From Eunapius fragilis (taxonomy: Eukaryota; Porifera; Demospongiae; Spongillida; Spongillidae), in contig OY811986.1 in assembly GCA_963681505.1 (NCBI GenBank), positions 3,561,922 to 3,625,921 on the forward strand: 64,000 nucleotides of DNA. Reading direction: 5' to 3'. This document shows, piece after piece, positions 53,932 through 64,000 of the stretch. The first letter of the stretch is position 1. Each line of letters opens with the position of its first letter. Below the pieces are notes generated by a model. That model saw only the letters and a program-made list of their open reading frames with translations, made no database searches and was not told where the DNA came from. The translations under genes and the position numbers were made by a program.

Positions 53932-55999
53932 TCACATTGCAATATACTTCCTCGATGCTGTCTTCCACTATAATTAAAATGGCCTAGTAAAGGAACTGTG
54001 TTGGGTATTAATAACCGCACATACATATAGGGTACAAACAAGTATGCCATATTCACACACAACAGCCCAAATATGTGTGCAAATCTTACTTCTACTGTGG
54101 TAGGAAAAAACATCAGTAAATACAAGCAAAACAGTGTGTGTATGTGTCTGCATAAGGTGCGTGCATTTGTGGCCCATTATTATGGCCATCTCATTGGGTT
54201 TGTCCCTTGCCCCACCCCCCGTTTACAACATTATCCAAATTGAGGCAAGTGTCAGCTCTAGATCTGTTGCATTGCCCATTACCCATTTAAAATGATTTTA
54301 AAAGAAACCGGCATGGCAAGTTTTATTAACGCCAAGGGTAGGGAGCAGGTTGAATGAGGCAAGGAAGAATCTGTGGTTATTTGTGAAATGTTCAAGCAGA
54401 CCTTGCAGTAGTAATAGAGAAGGCACCTGTCGTGTGTAAGATTAGTTTGGAGACATCATGTGCATGCATTGCAATGTGGGGAGAGAGTCTGTGCACACTT
54501 CGGCCCAATAAAAATGCAAAGAGGGTGGACATTCCACATAACCAAACCCATCAGTGAAAGAGAGAGTGAAGACTGTTTTTCAGTTTTACGAGAACAGCTT
54601 GATGAAGAACAAAACAGCACAGCTATTTACGAATCATCGTGGAATAGTTTGCATACTAAAGTATACCAGAAACGGGTGGCTGGGAATCCATCAATTCCTT
54701 CCTTTGTCATATGCTCCTGGTTTTCCTATATGGTGCCCTTTATGGAAATGGTGTGCTTGTACCTCTGTGAGCACTCTGTAGGTTACTGGTGTACTCCTGG
54801 TCTCTCTGTGTGTTGTACTCGTGTGGAATGCACGTGTGTGTGTTACTATTACGTCTGTATGCATAACTGTTCAGTCTACACATTTATCACTATTTGTGTA
54901 TGCAATTCTTTGTGCTAAGTACACGTACGCACACTGTATAGCCTGCACACACACATACCCACATTGTGCTGTACACACACTCATACACATGTACACACCA
55001 TCACAGTGTCCATTCCACATTCATATTGTACTGGAAACAGAAAGTACTACATACTATACTATACTAGAATACTACCTCTACACTATACATGCAGATTTAT
55101 TTCTAGAATCATTGGTAAAATCAAACCATCCACATGTAACATGTCTAAACATATATGCCATGCCTTCATTTCATGGTCATCCCATGGGTGAAACCCCCCC
55201 ACCCCCCCCCCCCCCCCCCCAGGCCATATTTAAAACTTTATCACAGAAAAAGTGAGATTACTAGCACTACTGCATCTGTTTTGGCTCAACTTGAGGAGTT
55301 AAATTTCCAACAGTCTGCTGGGCAGTGAGCTAGAATAATTATATGTCACTTCTGGGCAACAGGTAACAATGATTCAATAAATTTTTTGTGCACTCCTGTT
55401 TAGAACCTTATTCCCAAATTTTTTTGTCTTAATGGGTGATTCTGTTCAGGATCAATCCAGGGTTTTGTTTAAGGTTTTATACACCGGATAGTCATTTAAT
55501 GCAGTGGATCCATTGCCTGTTGAAACTACCTTGGATTTTGTTTGCCAAATGCAGCCTTTGCGGTGTTCATAACTTGTTCCTGTGTACAGGTACATATGCC
55601 ACAGAGAGAACATACTTGTATGCATATTCCACATGGTTACACATATAGGTACACGTGCTAGCAGAGCCAAGATGTACATGCCGCATCTTGTGGGCATTTG
55701 GCATTAAAGTCATGAACAGGCAGGGATAGAAGAGATTTTTATAAAGATTGAATCTCCTGCCCAGGCTCGAGTTTCAACCTCTGGTGCTTGAGGATTTCTT
55801 TCGATAGTTCAATATGTTGTTCAATATTTTAATCAACTGAACTGTTGCTTCCCTTCAGTGAAATGTTTCTTCCTCGTATAATGTTTACAATATGCGCTAT
55901 AGGTCCCTTTTCGCTGCCAAAACCGCATTATATTTCAATCTGGGTTTTCCTTGTATTGTGAAAGCACTATAAGTGGTTGTTTAGGTACTACATGTAAAT
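53932..55999. other. Gene-free stretch
   Basis: No convincing gene. The 152-codon frame at 54460-54918 ends in a Cys/Val/Tyr-rich run that follows a TGTG-rich sequence and has no recognisable domain. A C-run lies at 55202-55220. Confidence 0.4.
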
Positions 56000-56545
56000 T
56001 GGTTTAAATTGGATTGAAATACGTCTAATCCCATGGAGCCAATATGCCTGGGAAAGCTTCTGGGTAAGTACTCACCTCCATTCAAACACATCTATCTGAT
56101 CTAATCTCAATGATATTGCTAGACTGATATGGTTCCAGGTCCATGCATACATATAAAGGATGGTAGATGGACTGCAATCACTCAGTCATAATATAGCCCA
56201 CAACTGCTGGACTGCTGGTCTGAATTGCACTCCCATCCACCCTCCACCTACATGTTCTTGCTTGAATATCAATGATAGGCGGCATCCTTCGGGCTTCTAC
56301 ATCTTGACCTAACCACTTAACCTTGACCAGCGTCATGGTGTGGCAAACTGACTGACCCAATGGTAACCAGTGTTACTCGTTGGTACCAGTCAGGCTCAGT
56401 GGTGGGGGGTCAGCACCCCTTTGGCACACCCGACTGGCTGGCTGCTGCCTGCCCCCTTATGGGCAAAACTATCGATCATAGCCAAACTCACGACTGGGGT
56501 TAATAGCCTATTAACATCCAGCATGAGAGAGCATATAGATAGCAT
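56000..56545 (-). repeat. Interspersed repeat, copy 2 (inverted copy of 24411-24978)
   Basis: Opposite-strand match to the vinculin-intron repeat along nearly its whole length, including TTAACCTTGACCAGCGTCAT and TTGGCTATGATC-type blocks. Class unknown. Confidence 0.75.
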
Positions 56546-58220
56546 TAAATAATTTACAGGGCAAGGCTCTGAACTATGTCTAGAAAATTTTATGACTGGT
56601 TGGGAACCTTCAGCAAAGATTGCATGCCCTATGAAATTTTGAAACCATAATAATGGTTGCATGTAATACTTTTCCATGACTTCATCCACTTTCTATGATA
56701 AGAAAGTCCCTTCAAGGAGATTACAGCAGTTGTCATAGTCAAAGCATTTGAGGATTTTGAAGCTGTCCTGGGTGACTTCCATGCTGTTAAATTTAAAGCT
56801 GTTAATGAGTTTAGTATTATATATGATCATCTGAAAGATTAGGAACATTGGATGAAGTGCAAAAATTATATAATTGCATAGAATTACTCAACAGGTAGAT
56901 GGGTGCATATTGAAATTTGTGTTTCCATAGCTGACTACGCTTTTTTTTCGAAATAAGGAAAATTGTCCAGTATGCATAAAATTCACAAGAATATTACAAC
57001 AGAATTGTTGCCATTCCATTGCTAGACTGCATTATTTCAGAACAGAATTCACGATTTTCATAACTATCCTAAAGTTTTACCTAGGTGGTACCTACCGTGC
57101 TTGACGGTGAAGAATAGCATGATTTGCATCGATGTGATCTTTTAGCGAGATATGATAATGTCCTGACATATACCTCGTGGATGAAGAGTTAATGCTTTGG
57201 AAGCGAAAATGAGCACAATGATCTCCTGAAGAGCAGCAGCACTTCAACGGTGCGATGAAAGGGATTTCCAATTATATTTCGCCTCCTTATGACTTAAGAT
57301 TGGTTGCATAATTCCCTCTTTCGAGCTAGCTGTACTCGTGAATCTGCGCAAAACTGGCTTCGATAATTTTGTGGGCTGCATTCGTCTTTCTTCTCTGACG
57401 GTTATGAAATGAATTATGGTCACGTGCACCAGAAAATTACGATAAACCAGTTAGCATTTTTTTAAACCCACGAATAACAGTTTATCAAATCTAATTTTAG
57501 AGTAGATGTGTTTTTGCTTGCATTATGCGTAGCTACACGAATGATAATCAAGATCCATTCTAACTGGTAACAGAAAATGTCCCTCCCCTTTTGGCGTCCT
57601 TATATGCTAGGCTACTCCCCCCATTCCCTCCCTCCTATAAAGTACTGTGGGCTCCTATGTTTATGTTTAAATCATGCATACCTACAAGTGTCCAGTGCAC
57701 AATGAGCACATGTTTATGTTTAAATAATGCATTCATAAGCTGCATTGGCAAATTATACTGCATGTAACAGTAAACAGGAACTGTACTTATAGACAAGATT
57801 CTTATGTTATCAAGGTCGAAGCCATACTGTAGCTGCCGCTTTTTCAGTATTAATGGTGAGTGAACTGAATTATAGAATGTATCATTCAGGCTTACAGGCG
57901 TGCTCAGGCGATGCCATTATGAATCGTGTTATGTAATACATAGCGCCATAGGCTCGATAGTTTTTTTGTCATTTTGCGATAGAAGCGTACCCAGAAATAG
58001 ACGAAAAAATGGACGGAAATAACAAGAGCAATCTTAATAAGTCCGATTCGGCTCACATGCGTGTATACCGTTTACCACGATGCTTCAAAATTGGGGAATC
58101 CACCTATTGTAAATCTAGATTTTGGATTAATCTTTAATCACCAAATAATAAGAAAATTCAAAACAATTATCACCCAAAGAAGGCCAACAGTTTATCAACA
58201 TCTTCCAGGGTCTGTTCATG
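56546..58220. other. Gene-free stretch
   Basis: AT-rich sequence in which I could not support any exon, repeat family or RNA gene. Confidence 0.35.
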
Positions 58221-58870
58221 TCAGTCCGGCGGTGAGCAAACTGAATTTAATAGAGAAAGTCCTTGACTCGTCGGCTGCACCAGCACGACAAGGAATGCCA
58301 AACTTGTGATATCCTGTAAAACGGATCGTTTTTTCAGGTTAATGTCGTTCGCAAGGGCACTACAGGCTGGTGCCTCACTAACAAGCTGCTTGTATTCTTC
58401 ACCATTTAGAAACTTGAATTTGACAAGCAATAAGGGCATGCAGTTCTTTGGCATTATACACAGCACAGAATCTGGTGGGACTGAGCAGCCAAGCACTTTT
58501 GAAGAAATCCACATATTCTTTCAGATCTTCTCGAATCTCGAAGAAACGGTCGTTGATCCATGCTCAGTTAACATGTTGAGGCAGTGTGTTTTTTTGAGCC
58601 ACATCATGAGGTACAAACAGTGCTGCCAGTCGGTGAACATTAGGCCATTGTAAACTTTCAATGTGAGCTTCAAATTCAACAATATTAGCTTGCGATTGGA
58701 GCCAAAAATTGACAGAGGCAGAATACCATCTATATACAACGCTTGCAAGCTCATCGCGCTCGTGGTCATGATGGAGAAGTAGAGGCTACACAAACTACAT
58801 GCAAGCATGCGTGAAAAAATTGACGCACAGTTTTGTAAACAGCTGATGGCAATTTCATTGCTATTGTAAC
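58221..58870 (-). pseudogene. Unrecognised coding remnant
   Basis: The minus strand keeps protein-like stretches in two frames: MFTDWQHCLYLMMWLKKTHC and LNMLTEHGSTTVSSRFEKI, then KFLNGEEYKQLVSEAPACSA and NDINLKKRSVLQDITS. Context (a repeat-rich region, C-run-flanked) suggests a transposon ORF, but I recognise no family. Low confidence in strand and origin. Confidence 0.3.
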
Positions 58871-58899
58871 CGCCACTGCAACCCCTTCTTCCTCTAGAA

Positions 58900-58907
58900 A
58901 GCCCCCC

Positions 58908-58938
<31 letters not shown>

Positions 58939-59022
58939 CTCGTACTCTGGAGCCTCCCCCCCCCCCCCCCACACACACACACCTCGTACTCTGGAGCCTC
59001 CCCCCCCCCCCCCCCCCCTCCA
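58900..59022 (+). repeat. Tandem duplication with C-runs
   Basis: Two copies of a C-run followed by ACACACACACACCTCGTACT and CTGGAGCCTC, with a third C-run after. The unit is about 53 bp. Confidence 0.8.
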
Positions 59023-59464
59023 TTTTATTCGCCCTGAGTCACGGGATCGTCCTTGTGATCTCAGTTCTCAGCAAGCCATGTGACCGTAGTCTATAGCGAT
59101 TATTTAATTGCTTTTAAAAGACCTAATTGTCCTGTTAATTACATTCCAATGTGCCACGAAACTCGCCCTATTTTTGCCAGAAGTATAAAACGATAATTTC
59201 TGTAAAGTTTAATTATTTCCTCGATGCCTCAATACATGAGTACATGATAACGCGCCAATGCATGCATAATGTAGAGTTGTGAAGGATTGTACGTACACAG
59301 GGTATGCCCATATAAACTGTCGAATATTGGTTAATTAATTAAAACCACAATGACTTCAGACACGATGCAGACTTATTGCATAAGTATTAAGCTATAAAAA
59401 TTATCTACTAGTACGGCCCTGATTATGCATGGCTACTAATAGGCTAGAGACATCAATTTGATAC

Positions 59465-59880
59465 TATCGGAACCTATACGAGTAGGTTCAGTATAGGAAT
59501 CCTGCAGTATGATGAAGTCAATAAAAAAGTCACTCGCGTCGAGCGGGACCAGCTAGAGTCGGGTCACTTCGCTCTTAGTGGCAATCGAGCGATATGAAAA
59601 TGAAGAACAGTTCTGCGTTATTTCCGTGTCTGAGGACTGTGAAAATACACATTCCAATTGTCCGTCCCAATCCCATCTAAAATTTCTTTTCCGTCGCCGT
59701 TTACTCCTCCTCCTCCTCCTCCTCCTCCTCCTCCTCCTCCTCCTCCTCCTCCTCCTCCTCCTCCTCCTCCTCCTCCTCCTCCTCCTCCTTCTCCTCCTCC
59801 TCCTCCTCCTCCTCCTCCTCCTCCTCCTCCTCCTCCTCCTCCTCCTCCTCCTCCTCCTCCTCCTCCTCCTCCTCCTCCTC

Positions 59881-59927
<47 letters not shown>

Positions 59928-59950
59928 AGTGTACCAAGTGTCCGCATGTT
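59465..59950 (+). repeat. Triplet-bearing repeat family, copy E
   Basis: Starts GGTTCAGTATAGGAATCC and continues CACTCGCGTCGAGC and GCAATCGAGCGATATGAA, resembling copies A and B. Its triplet run is (CTC)n at 59702-59938, about 237 bp with a (GTCCTC)n tail, by far the longest in the window. Confidence 0.65.
59702..59938 (+). repeat. (CTC)n microsatellite, about 237 bp
   Basis: About 60 CTC units with a single TTC interruption near 59790, then about seven CGTCCT hexamers. Long Pro, Gly, Leu and Glu frames across it are artefacts of the repeat. Confidence 0.98.
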
Positions 59951-60204
59951 ATATCTACAGGTATCTCTTAGACGCGGCATACCAAATGTCGATGTGGTTG
60001 ACTTAAATGCATGTGCCTGAATTTCCAAGTTTACTGAATAAGGTTGTCACTTCTATCCCCGGTCTCTGCAGTACCTGTTTTGTGGCGTAAGGAATTGGAT
60101 AAGGGGATCAAGCATGCATGTATGAGGGTGTTAGGTTTTCACTTACTTATTTACGCTGCGAAGGAATAATGACTGGCATTGTGTTGCCAATCATATGGTG
60201 GCCC

Positions 60205-63200
60205 CAGTGCCGGATTATCCATTGGGCAAGTGGGGCTACAGTCCAGGGGCCCACAACCTTAGGGGGCACCAAACGGGCAAGTATGCATGCGGTGTTTGGT
60301 TAGACCCTACCCCACCCCTTCCCAAAGACGCACTGTACACTAAAGAAACCACAAAATAATTATCGGTCAATGCATTATGCATATCCCCTCCCCGCTGCTT
60401 TGATAATCAACCCCGTCCGTAACGCAGGTTACGGCAGGTAGTAGGAAACTCTGAGTGTGCGTTATTATGAATAGTAGCAGCTCAACCTCGAAAAAAAGCA
60501 GTGATGGACCAGGAAGGGTACAGATGAGTGGCGCTGCAAAACGAAAGTTGACAGGAGAAATCAATTACTAAGCTTCGCAAGCTGGATGACCTGGGTTTTA
60601 TCAACATCGTAGCACCCACAAACATGTCTGAAAGCTCTGCCACTACAACAGTGGACCAGAGTGGAGATCGTGCTTGCAATGAGCTTAATAGCTCCAATCC
60701 AGAAGGCATGATTCCTTTGGAGGCTGAAGGTCTCTCGCTTGGCTCTCACGCGGAGAGCGGACATGAATCGAAGACAATGCTTATCCTGGTTATCCAATTG
60801 AAAAATGTAGCGGTTCCGAATGCAGTAGCTCCAAATCCAGTAGCCAGAATAGAGTGTTGCCAGAATAGAGTGGCGATGTTGCTTTGTGGAAGAACATTTC
60901 AAAAGAGGTGCGTGAATACTGGAGCATGAAAGGACCTAAAGAGTGCCAGAATTATGATGGCGATTTTGCAGCTTCCGAGCGACAGTTTAAGGACCAAAGC
61001 AGAAAATTCTCTAAACATCTCCTCTTTCGAAAGCATCTTTCTGGTGAAGAAATTGCTCGAGAATGGATTGTTTACTCCCCTTCCACAGGAAGTATTTTCT
61101 GCTTTATATGTGTTCTGTTTGGTGACAAGCACATTACAACACAGTTTTCAGGTACTGGATTCAGTTATTGGAAGCATGCATCCAATAGATTGATTGATCA
61201 TGAAAATAGCGCTGCACACCATAGCGCTCAAGTAGCATACTCAAGTCAGATACAAGTGTGCGGAAGAATAGATTGTGAAATTGGGAAGCAATTAGAAGCT
61301 GAGAAGAGATACCGGCATGGTATTCTAAAACGTGTGGTTGCTGTCATTAAATTTTTATCAGAACGTGGTTTGCCGTTTCGAGGAGATCAGTAATGAAATC
61401 CTTAATCACCACACAATGGAATCTACCTCGGTGTACTTGAGCTGATAAGCAAATTTGACCCATTTCTTAGAAACCACATTGAAACCTATGGAAACAAAGG
61501 TAAAGGTATAGGCCATCATATTTGTCATCAACAATATGCGACGAGTTTATAGAAATCATGGGCAGCACAGTGTTATCTGTTATCATTACTGAACTAAAAG
61601 AAGCCAAGTATTTTTCACTTTCTGTTGACTCTACTCCAGACCTATATGTCATATAGACCAGCGTACGGTTATAGTACGATATGTAAATAAGCAGTCGCAC
61701 AACATATACAAGAGCGTTTTCTTCTTTTTTTTTTTTTTACCTATCCAGAGTCATACAGATGAATTCCTTGCCACTACAGCAGTGCAATTTCTTGAAAAAC
61801 ATAGTATAGATATTATGTACATGCGCGGACAGACCTACGATAATTCAGCAAACATGTCTGGGAAATATAATGGTATGCAAGCTAAACTATGTGATATAAA
61901 TCCGTTGGCATTGTACGTGCCTTGTGCTGCACATTCACTTCATTTGATAGGTGTTTGCGCTGTTGAATCTTGTGTGGAAGCAACAAATTTCTTCAGCTTG
62001 GTTCAGAAACTGTTCACCTTTTTTAGTGCTAGTACAAGCAGATGGAGGATACTTGTACAATATCTTGAAGGGGAAAAAAGAGTGCTCAAGTGTTTGTCCG
62101 ATACACGATGGTCAGCTCGTGCTGAAGCTACTAAAGCACTGTCAGAAGGATACGATAATATTCGAGCTGCTCTTCTATATATTGTGTGCAAGATCCTGAA
62201 CAGCGAGCAGATACCCAACTAGAAGCTAACGGCCTTCATATTTGGTTATCTTACCTGGACACTGTTTTCATGGCTGTATTTTGGAACATCATTTTGGAAA
62301 GGTTCAACAGAGTTAGCATGGCTCTTCAAAGTGCTGAAATTGAGCTAGGAACAGCTGTCAAACTGCTACAGTCACTCCAGGACTTCGTGTCAGAAATTAG
62401 AGGGAACTTTGATGCTATTGAGATGCGTGCAAAACAAAAGGCCAAGTGCTAAATATAAGGATGCCGAAAAAAGAATAAGGAAACCAAAAACGCAATTCGG
62501 TGATGAATCTATAACGGATTGGTGCTTCATCAGCATGATAAGTTTCGCATCGAGGTGTTCCTTCCAATATTAGATAAACTGTCACAGGCCTTGACGTTAC
62601 GCACACAGGCATATGATGTGGTGCACAAGCGCTTCGGATTTATTACAGAATTTCTAAGCATGGGAGCAGACGAAATAGAAAAAGCGGCTCAAAACTTACA
62701 GCAATGCTATCCTAATGACTTGGAACTCAGCTTTCCACAAGAGTTCAAACACTGTTCCTGTTTTATCGAACGTTTGAATTCAGACAAGGAAATGCCGACA
62801 TGTACATTCACATGTACAGCTATTTTTTTGTACAGTATTATTTTTAACCATTGTCTCCTATCAACCTTTCCAAACGTTGAAATTGCTTATCAAATGTACT
62901 TGAGTTTGATGGCAACCAATGCATCAGGAGAGAGATCGTTCTCCAAGCTAAAGCTTATCAAAAATGAGAAAAGAACATGCATGCATCAAGACAGACTTAA
63001 CTGGCTATCACCATGGCAATTGAGTCTGAGGTGCTACAGCAGATTGAATTTGAAGACATTATTGAAAGAAAATTTGTGGCTGCAAAGTGTCGAAAAGTTG
63101 TAAAATTGTAAAACCTTTTTGCACAACTTGCAATAGTACTAATCACTTAATTTAGTATATTTAATTCCATGCGCAACGATTGAAACTCAAAAAAGGGAGG

Positions 63201-63266
63201 GGGGGAAGGGGGGGGCCTTTCAAAATAACTAGTCCAGGGGCCCCAGTGACCCTTAATCCGGCACTG
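60205..63266 (+). mobile_element. hAT transposon, 3.06 kb, 8-bp duplication GGTGGCCC
   Basis: Ends CAGTGCCGGATTATCC and, inverted, CAGTGCCGGATTAAGG; GGTGGCCC lies on both sides (60197-60204 and 63267-63274). The element spans a ZMYM-type hAT transposase on the plus strand. It inserted eight bases from the end of another inverted-repeat element. Confidence 0.9.
60884..63103 (+). pseudogene. hAT transposase (TTF finger, DUF4371, dimerisation end)
   Basis: Four consecutive plus-strand blocks. 60884-61393: TTF-type finger (REWIVYSPSTGSIFCFICVL, SYWKHASNRLIDHENSAAHH). 61782-62222: catalytic middle (YMRGQTYDNSANMSGKYNGM, VPCAAHSLHLIGV, LSDTRWSARAEA). 62186-62452: short linker block. 62519-63103: YQMYLSLMATNASGERSFSK and the dimerisation helix. 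Each block is readable but frame changes and stops separate them, so this copy is dead. Between 61394 and 61781 the frame is lost. Relatively well kept, therefore probably younger than the hAT at 9817-11311. Confidence 0.8.
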
Positions 63267-64000
63267 GGTGGCCCGGTAGGTCGCGGTCTCGAGCGATGAG
63301 CTTCGAGCGGTTTAGACGGTTTAGCCTGCCAAGTTGATAAGGATGATAGCCTCTACGCGAACAATGAGCTGCTTTTCTTACGTTCCACTTTAGAATCGTT
63401 GCGAAGCATGTTGCTAAACTTTCCGTCACGTGACACCGTAAACATGTATATGACGTAATATATCCTATCCATCCCATAGTTCTCCTTGAGCTCTGAGACT
63501 ACACGCCTTTGGGACTAAACGCCAACTCGGTCTGAGTCATTGCGTCATTGCTCTGTGGCTTTGGGCGGAGCGCTAATTGCGTCATAGCTCTGGGCTTTGG
63601 GCTTACGGCCGCAACGCTAATTGCGTCATAGCTCTGTGCTTAACAGCTTTTGTGTCTTGAGCACAACGTCTAAACCGCTCGAAGCTCATCGCTCGAGAGC
63701 GCGACCTAGCTACCGGGCCACCGTAGTTCAGTAATCAAGTTCCTTGTAACGAAAACTAGAACGAGATACACGATCCCTCTTACGACAATAGTTACGGGAC
63801 ACGTGCAATTCTCCGTATAACACAATGGGTTGGCGAACTAGCTCTTTACCCAGTACCAAAACACAAAAAATGGTATTCAGGGAAAAAGAATATTAGATGT
63901 GAGTGGAAAACGTTGTATACGGGTTGCAAAGTAATTAATACGTACTATTATTACTGGGTAGTTTTACATAATATCAAAATACTCGGCGTGCTGAGCTGTA

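Larger units (their letters stand above)
60197..63722. mobile_element. Inverted-repeat element interrupted by a hAT
   Basis: The left end GGTGGCCC plus CGGTAGGTCGCGGTCTCG (continuing after the hAT at 63275) matches the inverted right end near 63655-63722 (GAGCGATGAGCTTCGAGCGG is common to both arms). The true element is about 460 bp; the other 3.06 kb is the hAT. Its middle contains repeated GCTAATTGCGTCATAGCTCT phrases. Family unknown. Confidence 0.7.

Noticed and set aside
54460-54918. 152-codon open frame
   Set aside because: No recognisable domain; the second half is Cys/Val/Tyr-rich from TGTG-rich DNA, so it is likely accidental.
59578-60028. Long Pro-, Gly-, Leu- and Glu-run open frames
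   Set aside because: They are translations of the (CTC)n microsatellite in every frame, not genes.

Overview
The window is animal nuclear DNA, most likely from a sponge or another early-branching marine invertebrate. The evidence is spliced GT-AG genes with short introns, a vinculin gene, importin-7 exons, a death domain, a ZAR1-type zinc finger, and a dense mix of hAT, ISL2EU, MITE, fold-back and Ty3/gypsy remnants. The phylum is an inference from overall character; no marker in the window proves it.

Layout. 1-450: the last two exons of an unrecognised plus-strand gene. 1138-4085: an ISL2EU DNA transposon with an AT target duplication. Its transposase is gutted, but its YqaJ/SWIM/PHD accessory gene is open. 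4712-5940: a non-autonomous hAT with an 8-bp target duplication, sitting just inside an intron of a minus-strand death-domain gene (5979-6255). 6375-7519: the C-terminal exons of an importin-7/8 gene (minus). 7723-11311: two hAT remnants. 12030-14170: further importin-7 exons, duplicated and out of order. 14354-14531: an 80-bp-arm palindrome next to an orphan histone-type 3' stem-loop. 16161-16436: a single-exon ZAR1-like 3CxxC zinc-finger gene.

18496-34261 is the centre of the window: a complete plus-strand vinculin gene. I could model it as 30 exons whose phases all agree and whose total is 1,680 codons plus a stop. The protein is unusual. It has a shortened head, a Pro-rich linker that contains a TPHVADR-type coding minisatellite, about four additional vinculin-type helical modules, a second linker, a typical vinculin tail, and a basic C-terminal extension. 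Its introns carry MITEs and several minisatellites, many immediately after 5' splice sites. One of these is an array that copies the splice donor itself.

34600-64000 is almost entirely repeats: five copies of a repeat family that carries a triplet microsatellite at the same internal place; three long palindromes whose arms covary between copies; Ty3/gypsy fossils; a 6.26-kb fold-back element inserted in a gypsy-type LTR; a smaller fold-back element; several hAT elements with 5-bp target duplications; and a 3.06-kb hAT (8-bp duplication) inserted eight bases inside another inverted-repeat element. No complete host gene was found in that half.
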